Source: Woeseiaceae bacterium (GTDB taxonomy: Bacteria; Pseudomonadota; Gammaproteobacteria; Steroidobacterales; Woeseiaceae). From it: a DNA stretch of 45,517 nucleotides. Of this stretch, positions 17,420 to 24,827 are shown one piece after another. Each line of letters opens with the position of its first letter. The stretch's first letter is position 1. Made by a program: the position numbers and the translations under genes. Location: assembly GCA_030066625.1 (NCBI GenBank), contig JASJBG010000014.1:1-45517 (forward strand). Reading direction: 5' to 3'. The notes beneath the pieces were generated by a model that made no database searches, was not told the origin of the DNA, and saw nothing but the letters and a program-made list of their open reading frames with translations.

Positions 17420-17776
17420 CTAAAGGCTATCCGGCGCGGTCACGAACACCTCACCGTCGCGGATCTCGACGGCGACCTTCCGCAGTGCCTGGCCCCGGCA
17501 CGGGCCGCCAATGCAGCTGCCGTCATCGATGCGGAACATCGCCCCGTGCGAGGAGCAGATGATCGCGTCCTTATCAGGCGTCAGGAAACTGTCGGGCTTC
17601 CAGTTGAGCGGGTGTCCCGCATGCACGCAGAAGTTCTGGTAAGCGTAGACGGTATCACCCTCGCGGACGACGAAGCCGCGAAACGGCCAATCGCCATCAC
17701 CGATCGAAAACTCGCGGCAGCCAGGGTCCTCGATGTCCGCGAGATCGGCAACCCTCACCTCGACGTTATTCGCCAT
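17420..17776 (-). CDS. Rieske [2Fe-2S] ferredoxin-like protein
   Basis: This 118-residue soluble protein has both halves of the Rieske cluster-binding motif: C50-V-H52 (Q-N-F-C-V-H-A-G-H) and C74-S-S-H77 (C-S-S-H-G-A-M-F). It has no membrane anchor or signal peptide. Such single-domain proteins pass electrons to oxygenases or other redox partners; no partner is apparent here. The start is ATG 17776 (an upstream in-frame Met at 17800 would only add residues within ampG). It overlaps the ampG stop by 11 bases and is last in the xth-ampG-Rieske group. Confidence 0.88.
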   Translation of the reverse strand: MANNVEVRVADLADIEDPGCREFSIGDGDWPFRGFVVREGDTVYAYQNFCVHAGHPLNWKPDSFLTPDKDAIICSSHGAMFRIDDGSCIGGPCRGQALRKVAVEIRDGEVFVTAPDSL

Positions 17777-19064
17777 GCTCCGTATCCTGATGTCGCACAA
17801 CGATGATGGAAAGCACGATCGATGGAATTCCTATTGCTGCGGCATATAAGAAAAACCCCACCCAACCGATGCTCTCCTGCACGAACCCCGAGAAACCCGC
17901 TATGGATTTGCCCACAAAGATCGAGAAGAAATTAAATAATGCGTACTGAGTCGCTGTGAACGAAATATTCGTGAGGCTGGACAGGTACGCGATGAATACC
18001 GTCCCGGCAAATCCCTGTGCGAAGTTGTCGAAGCTGATGGTCAGCGTCAGCGCCCAGATCTCGGGGCCGGTATACGCGAGTATTGCGAAGAACAGGTTAG
18101 TCGCCGCGATTAGCGTTGCGGCCGCGACTAGCGACCTCGACTGACCGAATCGAACCACGGCCCAGCCACCGCCGCCGATACCGAACAGCGCGACCCACAG
18201 CCCGTAGAGCTTGGCCACCGCGGCGACTTCGGACTTGGTAAACCCGACGTCGAGATAGAAAGGGTTGGCCAGAATGCCCAGCACGTAGTCACTGATGCGA
18301 AATACCGCGATGAACGCGAGAATTGTGACAGCGAACTTCCCGTAGCGCTGCAGGAACTCCTTGAAAGGACCGATGATCGACTCGACGAACCAGCGCGCGA
18401 ATCCGCCCTCGAAAATCGGGCCTTCCGAGGCTACTGTCGCCTTGCGCTCCTTGCAGAACAACGTGGTGAGGAGGCCGACACCCATGAATATGGCCATGGC
18501 CTTGTAGGCAAACCCCCACGAGATAAAGTCGGCGAAAAACAGTGCACCAGCACCGCCAACGAGCATCGCGATGCGATAGCCGTACTGGTATGCGGCAGCA
18601 AGCGGAGCCTGTAGCTCGTCACCCGCGCTTTCGATCCGATAGGCATCGAGCGCAAGGTCCTGCGTGGCGGAAGCAACGGCGACGCAAATCGTCGTTATCG
18701 CGAAGATGCCTATGGCAGCGGCCGGATCGAGTTGCGACATGAATAGCAGGCTCGCAACGACGAGCGACTGCGAAAGCAGCAGCCACGCACGGCGACGACC
18801 CAGTTGCGCTGTAAGCAACGGTATCGGCAGTCGATCGACGAATGGCGACCAGAGTACCTTGAAGGCGTAGGCAAAGCCGACCCAGGCAAATGCGCCGATC
18901 GTACTTTTCTCGATCCCTGCATCGTTGAGCCATGCCGTGACCGTCGAATACACGAGCGGAAATGGCAACCCCGCAGAGAACCCGAGAAGAAAGATGACGA
19001 GCACTTTCTCCTGCAGGTAAAAGCGCCAGTTCTGGCGCCCGGCGGCGGTCGTGTCAGCCGTCAT
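17766..19064 (-). CDS. ampG: AmpG-like MFS permease
   Basis: This 432-residue inner-membrane protein has about twelve hydrophobic segments. The N-terminal part carries L-G-F-S-A-G-L-P-F-P-L-V and F-K-V-L-W-S-P-F-V-D-R, typical of AmpG, which brings GlcNAc-anhydromuropeptides into the cytoplasm for peptidoglycan recycling. T-Q-D-L-A-L-D-A-Y also fits this family. AmpG can influence beta-lactamase induction in some species, but no ampC/ampR gene is nearby. It overlaps xth by 11 bases and the Rieske gene by 11 bases. Confidence 0.87.
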   Translation of the reverse strand: MTADTTAAGRQNWRFYLQEKVLVIFLLGFSAGLPFPLVYSTVTAWLNDAGIEKSTIGAFAWVGFAYAFKVLWSPFVDRLPIPLLTAQLGRRRAWLLLSQSLVVASLLFMSQLDPAAAIGIFAITTICVAVASATQDLALDAYRIESAGDELQAPLAAAYQYGYRIAMLVGGAGALFFADFISWGFAYKAMAIFMGVGLLTTLFCKERKATVASEGPIFEGGFARWFVESIIGPFKEFLQRYGKFAVTILAFIAVFRISDYVLGILANPFYLDVGFTKSEVAAVAKLYGLWVALFGIGGGGWAVVRFGQSRSLVAAATLIAATNLFFAILAYTGPEIWALTLTISFDNFAQGFAGTVFIAYLSSLTNISFTATQYALFNFFSIFVGKSIAGFSGFVQESIGWVGFFLYAAAIGIPSIVLSIIVVRHQDTEHGE

Positions 19065-19836
19065 GTGCCCAATCGTAGTCCATGATCAGCGGTGCATGGT
19101 CAGAAAAACGCTCGTCCTTGTAAATCTCGGTTCGCAGCACACGGTCTTTGAGGCCGTTCGTCACGACGTGATAGTCGATACGCCAGCCGACGTTGTTGTC
19201 CCACGCGCGCCCCCGGTTCGACCACCACGTGTACTGGTCGGGCGGCTGCTCCAGCGTTCGGAAGGCGTCGATGAAACCGAAATCGCCGAACACCTCGTCC
19301 ATCCAGGCGCGTTCCTCGGGCAGGAAACCCGAGTTCTTCTTGTTGGACTTCCAGTTTTTGAGGTCGATTTCCTTGTGCGCGATGTTCCAGTCGCCGCAGA
19401 TGATGGTCTGTGAACGCTTCCGCCTGATCTTCTTCAGGTGTTCGCCGAACGACTCCATGCAGCGGTATTTGGCCTCCTGGCGCTCCTCGCTCGAGGATCC
19501 GGACGGCAGGTATAGCGAAACGACGTTAAGGCCCTCGAGCTGGACCTCGAGGTAGCGTCCCTCGTTGTCGAACTCATCGTCGCCGTAGCCACGCACGACC
19601 TTCTTCGGCGCGTGCTTCGTGTAGATGGCCGTGCCGCTGTAGCCCTTCTTCTCGGCGTCCTCGTAGAAACTGTGATAGCCGGCCGGCCGAAAAACCTCGT
19701 CCTCGAGCTGGTGGACCTGCGCCTTGGTCTCCTGGACGCAGATCACATCGGCGGCCTGCTTCGGCAGCCAGTCGAAGAAGCCCTTGCGGGCGGCGGCGCG
19801 AATACCGTTGGCGTTCAGGCTGATGACTCGGAACAA
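19054..19836 (-). CDS. xth: exodeoxyribonuclease III (Crc-locus homologue)
   Basis: This protein acts in base-excision repair as an AP endonuclease and 3' exonuclease. I place the start at TTG 19836, which gives [13 protein letters not shown] and has GGGAGA just upstream; a longer in-frame start at 19884 would prepend a non-homologous stretch. In the 260-residue product the metal and catalytic residues are intact: E36 (Q-E-T-K), D149 and N151 (G-D-W-N-I-A-H), D246-H247 (S-D-H-A-P-L). Several segments (F-L-x-x-E-R-A-W-x-D-E-V-F-G, C-terminal D-Y-D-W) look closer to Pseudomonas Crc than to E. coli XthA. The gene is divergent from pyrE, as crc is in pseudomonads. Confidence 0.88.
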   Translation of the reverse strand: MFRVISLNANGIRAAARKGFFDWLPKQAADVICVQETKAQVHQLEDEVFRPAGYHSFYEDAEKKGYSGTAIYTKHAPKKVVRGYGDDEFDNEGRYLEVQLEGLNVVSLYLPSGSSSEERQEAKYRCMESFGEHLKKIRRKRSQTIICGDWNIAHKEIDLKNWKSNKKNSGFLPEERAWMDEVFGDFGFIDAFRTLEQPPDQYTWWSNRGRAWDNNVGWRIDYHVVTNGLKDRVLRTEIYKDERFSDHAPLIMDYDWAHDG

Positions 19837-19898
19837 GCTTGTCTCCCGCGAAGCAAAGGCGGCATCATACGCAATCCGCGACACGGACCAAGTCTTTC

Positions 19899-20546
19899 AT
19901 GCGCGCTTACAAAAGAGAATTCATCGAGCTGGCCCTCGAACTCGGGGTGCTCCGGTTCGGCGAGTTCACGCTTAAATCGGGCCGCGTAAGTCCGTACTTC
20001 TTCAATGCCGGCCTCTTCAACACCGGCTACGCGGCCGCGAAGCTGGGGCGCTTCTACGCCACCGCCGTCGCGGAGTCCGGGGTCGGGTTCGATATGCTGT
20101 TCGGGCCCGCTTACAAGGGCATCCCGCTGGCCGCGTTGACCGCCGCGGCGCTCGCCGAGCACCACGGCATCGACGTGCCATTCTCGTACAACCGCAAGGA
20201 GGCGAAAGCACACGGTGAAGGCGGCAGCGTCGTCGGCGCGCCGCTCGAGGGCCGCGTGCTGATCGTCGACGACGTGATCACGGCGGGCACCGCCGTGCGT
20301 GAGGCCTGCCAGGTCATCGCCGGGGCGGGTGCCGACGTTGCCGGGCTCGTGATCTCGCTCGACCGGCAGGAACGCGGCCAGGGCGCGACCTCGGCGGTGC
20401 AGGAACTTCGCGACGCGCTCGATATGCCGGTCATCGCAATCGTTGAACTTAACGACCTGATCGAAGCGCTCGAAGCATCCAGCGACTACGAGGAATTCCT
20501 TGAGCCCGTGCTCAACTATCGACGCGAATACGGCGTAACCGCCTGA
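19899..20546 (+). CDS. pyrE: orotate phosphoribosyltransferase
   Basis: PyrE makes OMP from orotate and PRPP in pyrimidine synthesis. The 215-residue length and N-terminus ([13 protein letters not shown]) match gammaproteobacterial PyrE, so ATG 19899 is preferred to the in-frame ATG at 19839 inside the divergent gene's start region. Motifs are F-T-L-K-S-G-R-x-S-P-Y-F-F-N, a Y-K-G-I-P-L-A loop and the PRPP site [13 protein letters not shown]. Its neighbours are the divergent xth and the downstream DUF4124 gene. Confidence 0.96.
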   Translation: MRAYKREFIELALELGVLRFGEFTLKSGRVSPYFFNAGLFNTGYAAAKLGRFYATAVAESGVGFDMLFGPAYKGIPLAALTAAALAEHHGIDVPFSYNRKEAKAHGEGGSVVGAPLEGRVLIVDDVITAGTAVREACQVIAGAGADVAGLVISLDRQERGQGATSAVQELRDALDMPVIAIVELNDLIEALEASSDYEEFLEPVLNYRREYGVTA

Positions 20547-20632
20547 GTTTGAGCAGATTTCGTTAAATCACGGAAACGGGCCTCCGTATTCCCCACATTT
20601 ACTTGTCGTCGAACGCCGACTAAGCTTCTATT

Positions 20633-20650
20633 TCGCGAACTGGTTCGCGA
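20633..20650. repeat. inverted repeat upstream of DUF4124 gene
   Basis: TCGCGAAC and GTTCGCGA are perfect 8-bp inverted arms around TG, ending 31 bases before the start codon at 20682. The symmetry and location suit an operator or a leader hairpin. No T-tract follows, which argues against a terminator for pyrE. Confidence 0.4.
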
Positions 20651-20681
20651 TTCTGGGCTTGTCATCAGGCATATTTGGGCA

Positions 20682-21305
20682 ATGCGGATTCAGACACTCG
20701 CCATCGGAATGCTTGCTTTTGCCGCCACGGCAGGTGCCGCCGAGAACGACGGTCGGTACTACACGTGGAAGGACGCCGATGGCCAGCTGCACTACGGTGA
20801 CAGCATCCCGCCCGAATTCTCAGAGCTCAAGAAACAGGTCGTCAACGACGCCGGCGTCGTCCTCGACGAGCTCGAAGGCAAGAAGTCGGAAGAAGAGCTC
20901 GCTGCCGAGCGTCGCGCCGAGGAACAGCGGATTCGCGAAGAGACCCAGCTACGCGCCGACAAGGCGCTGCTTGCGACTTACCTCTCGGTCGAGGAGATCG
21001 AACGGCATCGCGATAACCGCGTCGAGCTGTTCCAGGCGCAGTCCCGCGTTACCGAACTCTATCTCCGTAACCTGAGGCGCCAGCTCGAAAAGCTCGAGCG
21101 TGAAGCCTCACGCTTCCAGCCCTACTCCGACGATGCGGATGCGGAGATGGTCGATCCCTCGCTGGTCTCCGACATCAACGAGACCAAGGCGATCATCCAG
21201 CGCCACGAGGGCAACCTCGACCAGTTCAAGCAAGACGAACAGCAGATCATTGCCCGCTTCGAGGGCGATATCACGCGCTTCAAGGCTCTGAAGGGCATCG
21301 ACTAA
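20682..21305 (+). CDS. DUF4124 domain protein with coiled coil
   Basis: This 207-residue exported protein has a signal peptide of about 19 residues (L-A-I-G-M-L-A-F-A-A-T-A-G-A-A). It continues with the DUF4124 motif Y-Y-T-W-K-D-A-D-G-Q-L-H-Y-G-D-S-I-P-P and a long charged coiled-coil region (about 55-205) rich in E, R, Q and L. It is the larger relative of the partial protein at the window start, sharing the D-A-(D/N)-G-(Q/N)-(L/I)-H-Y-G-D core. Function unknown; probably periplasmic. It lies alone between pyrE and the S10 peptidase gene. Confidence 0.8.
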   Translation: MRIQTLAIGMLAFAATAGAAENDGRYYTWKDADGQLHYGDSIPPEFSELKKQVVNDAGVVLDELEGKKSEEELAAERRAEEQRIREETQLRADKALLATYLSVEEIERHRDNRVELFQAQSRVTELYLRNLRRQLEKLEREASRFQPYSDDADAEMVDPSLVSDINETKAIIQRHEGNLDQFKQDEQQIIARFEGDITRFKALKGID

Positions 21306-21314
21306 GCCCTCTTT

Positions 21315-21345
21315 GGCCGAACCCTGTCGGCCGATCATTCTTGTT
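21315..21345 (+). terminator. weak terminator-like hairpin
   Basis: GGCCGA and TCGGCC (21315-21320, 21327-21332) form a 6-bp stem with a six-base loop shortly after the DUF4124 stop. A loose T-rich stretch follows. The stem is short, so the call is tentative. Confidence 0.3.
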
Positions 21346-21461
21346 CAATAGCTGCCGCAACCGGCGTTGAACCTGTTCCTCGCCGGGTGACTGCGCGGGA
21401 TTCCATTGCTGCCGTGGTGATATGCTTTCGGCCCCTCGAACAAGAACAAAAAGGCATCGCC

Positions 21462-22967
21462 ATGGCCCGTATCAGCCTTCTCGTCGCCCTCTGCTTTCTC
21501 GCTGTCGGTGCTCGCGCGGACGAGCACGCCGACGATACCGCGACGGGCGCAAAGCCCGGCGCCTGGTCCGTCGTTACCGATCACCGCGCGCGCATCGGCG
21601 GCAATATCGTCAGCTACCAAGCCACCGCCGGCACAATGGAGATGAAGAACTCGGAAGGCGACGTTATTGGCCTCATGGGCTACACGGCCTACGTGGCTGA
21701 CACCGACGACCCAGAGCGGCCAATCCTGTTCGCCTACAACGGCGGACCCGGATCGGCCTCTGTCTGGCTGCACATGGGCACACTCGGTCCGCAGCGCGCT
21801 GTCGTCACCGACGCCGGCTTCACGGACAACGGCCCTTACGAACGCGTCGAAAACGAATTCAGCATTCTCGATGTCGCCGACCTCGTCATGATTGACCCGG
21901 TCGGCACGGGCTACGGCCGGCTCGTGGGCGAGGGTAAAGGCGAAGACTTCTGGGGAGTCGATCCTGATATTCGCTCAGTCTCCGAATTCATCGTGCAATA
22001 CGTGAACGACAGCAAGCGCTGGGCCTCACCGAAGTACGTGCTCGGCGAAAGCTACGGCGGCATGCGTACGGGCGGTGTGGCATGGAAACTGCTGTCGCAA
22101 CACAATATTGCGCTGAACGGGGTCATCCTTGTCTCGCCGTTCATGGAGATGGTCACGGGGTTTGCGGGCGCTGGCATTGACCTGCCTCACGTACTGTTCC
22201 TGCCGACCATGGCGGCTACGGCTCGCTATCACGGCGCCCTGAGCCCGACGCCGGAAGATCTGGAGGCTTTCATGGCCGAGGTACGAGAATTTGCGCTTAC
22301 CGAGTACGCGCCAGCGCTGCTGACGGGCAGCCGTCTGAATGATGCCCGTCGCGCCGAGATCGTTCGCAAGCTGTCAGCCTACACCGGCCTCAGCGAAGAC
22401 TACTGGGATCGCGCCAACCTGCGCATCGGCGAAAGCCAGTTCAACCAGGAGCTGATGCGAACGACCGGCAAGACAGTCGGCCGCATCGACTCTCGGTTTG
22501 CCGGCAATATGATCAATCGAATCGGCGAACACATGGATTACGACCCGATGACGCGCGCGATCGGACCCGGCTATACAGCCGCGTTCATGGATTACTACCA
22601 GAACGATCTCGGTGTTCAGCGTGACGAAACGTACAAGGTGTCCGGCGGCCTGTTCGGCCAGTGGGACTGGGGCCACGTACAGCCGAATTCGAATGGATTC
22701 AAAGTTCCGTTCCCGAACACGTCGATCGATCTCGCCTACACGATGCAGCAGAACCCGAGCATGCGCGTGCTCGTGCAGCAGGGCTACTATGACCTGGCGA
22801 CGCCGCATCTCGCGACCGAGTACTACATCGATCACCTCGACATCGCCGAAGAACTACGCGACAACATCGACTTCGAGTACTACGAGGCCGGGCACATGAT
22901 GTACGTGCACGAACCGTCGATGGTCAAGTACAAGCAGGATCTTGCGAGGTTCATTGCCGGCGAGTGA
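21462..22967 (+). CDS. exported S10 family serine carboxypeptidase
   Basis: The 501-residue protein starts at ATG 21462, where a clear signal peptide begins (M-A-R-I-S-L-L-V-A-L-C-F-L-A-V-G-A-R-A); an in-frame ATG at 21387 would bury it. The S10 triad is visible: Ser197 (G-E-S-Y-G-G), Asp444 (Y-Y-D-L-A-T-P) and His478 (E-A-G-H-M-M-Y). The oxyanion motif N-G-G-P-G-S-A-S and D-P-V-G-T-G-Y also fit. S10 enzymes remove C-terminal residues at acid pH; this one probably works in the periplasm or outside on peptides for nutrition. It is a single gene convergent with dut. Confidence 0.9.
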   Translation: MARISLLVALCFLAVGARADEHADDTATGAKPGAWSVVTDHRARIGGNIVSYQATAGTMEMKNSEGDVIGLMGYTAYVADTDDPERPILFAYNGGPGSASVWLHMGTLGPQRAVVTDAGFTDNGPYERVENEFSILDVADLVMIDPVGTGYGRLVGEGKGEDFWGVDPDIRSVSEFIVQYVNDSKRWASPKYVLGESYGGMRTGGVAWKLLSQHNIALNGVILVSPFMEMVTGFAGAGIDLPHVLFLPTMAATARYHGALSPTPEDLEAFMAEVREFALTEYAPALLTGSRLNDARRAEIVRKLSAYTGLSEDYWDRANLRIGESQFNQELMRTTGKTVGRIDSRFAGNMINRIGEHMDYDPMTRAIGPGYTAAFMDYYQNDLGVQRDETYKVSGGLFGQWDWGHVQPNSNGFKVPFPNTSIDLAYTMQQNPSMRVLVQQGYYDLATPHLATEYYIDHLDIAEELRDNIDFEYYEAGHMMYVHEPSMVKYKQDLARFIAGE

Positions 22968-22986
22968 AGCGTTTCGCTGCGCGGCG

Positions 22987-23442
22987 TCAGCCTGTTCCCG
23001 AATGGCCGAAGCCGCCGGCACCGCGATCCGAATCCTCGAAACTCTCCACTACGTTGAACCGCACCTGTGCGACGGGAACGAAGACCATCTGCGCGATGCG
23101 TTCACCGGGTTGAACCTCGTACGGCTCGCTGCCGCGGTTCCAGCAGGAAATGAACACCTGCCCCTGGTAGTCGGAGTCGATCAGGCCGGTCAGGTTGCCG
23201 AGCACGAGGCCGTGCTTGTGGCCAAGGCCGGAGCGCGGCAGCAGTACGGCCGCGAGGCCCGGGTCGCCGATATGAATCGCGAGGCCGGTCGGTACCAGCA
23301 CCGTATCGCCGGGATTAACCGTCAGCGGTTCGTCGATCACGGCGCGCATGTCGAGGCCGGCGGAACCGTCAGTTGCGTAATGTGGCACAGGGATCGAGTC
23401 GCCGAGCCGCGGGTCGAGAATCTTCAGGTCGATGGATCGCAA
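22987..23442 (-). CDS. dut: dUTP diphosphatase
   Basis: Dut hydrolyses dUTP to dUMP, keeping uracil out of DNA and feeding thymidylate synthesis. Its 151 residues are the usual trimeric dUTPase length. Motifs in order are A-G-L-D-M-R-A, R-S-G-L-G-x-[23 protein letters not shown] and the C-terminal Gly-rich [10 protein letters not shown], which closes over the active site. It follows coaBC on the same strand with a 22-base gap, the conserved dfp-dut pair. Confidence 0.97.
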   Translation of the reverse strand: MRSIDLKILDPRLGDSIPVPHYATDGSAGLDMRAVIDEPLTVNPGDTVLVPTGLAIHIGDPGLAAVLLPRSGLGHKHGLVLGNLTGLIDSDYQGQVFISCWNRGSEPYEVQPGERIAQMVFVPVAQVRFNVVESFEDSDRGAGGFGHSGTG

Positions 23443-23464
23443 AGGAGTGTCCCTCTTCGGCCGC

Positions 23465-24718
23465 TCAGGCCCTTGTTTTGTCCTTGAGCGAGATTACCGA
23501 AAGTGAAGGCTCCGTGCCCGTTCCGCGTGCGGCTTCGTAGCGCTCGGCGATCACCGCCACCAGGTCGTGGGCCAATTCGGTTTTCTGCGCCGTCGGGAAG
23601 GCGCGGTGCTCGCCCGGCCAGTAGACACAGACGGTGTTATCGTCGAGGTCGAAGCCCTGGTTGCGACCCACCTGGTTGGCGATGATCATGTCGAGGCGCT
23701 TCTTCTCGAGTTTTGAAAGCGCGTACTCGCGCAGGTTCTCGGTTTCCGCCGCGAAGCCGACCGTGAACGGCGCCGGGTCGAGTGCCGCGACGGACGCCAG
23801 GATGTCCTTTGCCCTGACCAGCTCGATGGTCATGTGCTCGGCCGACTTCTTGATCTTCTGTTCCGACCGCGTCGCCGGCCTGTAGTCCGCGACGGCCGCC
23901 GCGCCGATGAAGATGTCGACCTCCGCGATCCGCTCGTGCGTCGCGGCGTACATCTCCTCGGCCGTTTCGACGTTGACGGTTTCGATATCCGAGGGTGGCG
24001 ACAGCGCCACGGGGCCGCTGACCAGGATGACCTCTGCACCTTCTGCAGCAGCCGCCCGTGCCATCGCGTAGCCCATCTTGCCCGAGCTGCGATTGGTGAT
24101 ATAGCGAACGGGATCGATCGGCTCACGCGTCGGTCCCGCCGTGATGAGTACGGTCTTGCCCGCGAGTCGGCCCGCCGCAGCGCGACCGGCAAAGCGCGGC
24201 GAACAGACGATCGCAGCGATCTGGTCGGGCTCCGTCATGCGGCCCGCGCCCGTCTCGCCGCAGGCCTGGTCGCCGCTGTCGGGCCCGATGATCGTGAAGC
24301 CCCGGTCCTCCAGCGTCTGCCGGTTGTCCTGGACCGCCGCGTTCGACCACATGACGTGGTTCATGGCCGGTGCGACCGCGATGGGCGCCTCGGTCGCGAG
24401 GCACAGCGTCGTCAGCAGGTCGCCGGCGCTGCCGCCGGCGAGGCGCGACATGAGCTCCGCCGTGGCCGGCGCGATCAGGACGACATCAGCCCAGCGCGCG
24501 AGCTCGATATGGCTCATCGACGCCTCGGCTTCCTTGTCCCACAGGTTCGAGCGTATCGGCCGCCCGGAGACGGCCTGCAGCGCCGTCTCGGTGACGAATT
24601 CCTCGGCCGACGCCGTCATGACGATCTGCACGTCCGCACCGCGCTCCTTCAGCCTGCGGACGAGCTCGGGCGTCTTGTAGGCCGCGATGCCGCCGGAGAT
24701 GCCTAACACGATGTTCAT
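23465..24718 (-). CDS. coaBC: bifunctional phosphopantothenoylcysteine decarboxylase/synthetase
   Basis: CoaBC carries out two steps of coenzyme A synthesis. The 417-residue protein has the FMN-binding CoaC half at the N-terminus ([10 protein letters not shown]; catalytic His70 in S-H-I-E-L-A; P-A-M-N; catalytic Cys153 in [10 protein letters not shown]). The CTP-dependent CoaB half carries [25 protein letters not shown] and the K-I-K-K dimer/active-site strand. It pairs with dut downstream. In many gammaproteobacteria radC lies divergently next to it, whereas here a 5.6-kb insert intervenes. Confidence 0.97.
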   Translation of the reverse strand: MNIVLGISGGIAAYKTPELVRRLKERGADVQIVMTASAEEFVTETALQAVSGRPIRSNLWDKEAEASMSHIELARWADVVLIAPATAELMSRLAGGSAGDLLTTLCLATEAPIAVAPAMNHVMWSNAAVQDNRQTLEDRGFTIIGPDSGDQACGETGAGRMTEPDQIAAIVCSPRFAGRAAAGRLAGKTVLITAGPTREPIDPVRYITNRSSGKMGYAMARAAAAEGAEVILVSGPVALSPPSDIETVNVETAEEMYAATHERIAEVDIFIGAAAVADYRPATRSEQKIKKSAEHMTIELVRAKDILASVAALDPAPFTVGFAAETENLREYALSKLEKKRLDMIIANQVGRNQGFDLDDNTVCVYWPGEHRAFPTAQKTELAHDLVAVIAERYEAARGTGTEPSLSVISLKDKTRA

Positions 24719-24778
24719 GCAGCAATTTTCGTCTGAAACGGCTTATGCGTCCAGATGATTTGGTTGTGAGCTTATGCC

Positions 24779-24797
24779 CGCGCCCGAAACGGGCGCG
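24779..24797. terminator. GC hairpin between metalloprotease gene and coaBC
   Basis: CGCGCCCG and CGGGCGCG form a perfect 8-bp stem with an AAA loop in the 109-bp gap on the path from the metalloprotease gene to coaBC. No T-tract follows on either strand, so it may be a weak terminator or an RNA-processing element. Confidence 0.35.
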
Positions 24798-24801
24798 AAA
24801 C

Positions 24802-24816
24802 ATAACGGTCCGTTAT
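24802..24816. repeat. 15-bp palindrome upstream of coaBC
   Basis: ATAACGG and CCGTTAT are perfect inverted arms around a single base. The site lies 84 bp upstream of the coaBC start and beside the GC hairpin. It has the size and symmetry of a dimeric regulator site; no regulator is indicated. Confidence 0.35.
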
Positions 24817-24827
24817 TGGCGGGCTGC

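Noticed and set aside
19054-19836. Calling the gene crc
   Set aside because: All nuclease active-site residues are kept, unlike in Pseudomonas Crc, so exonuclease III is the better call.
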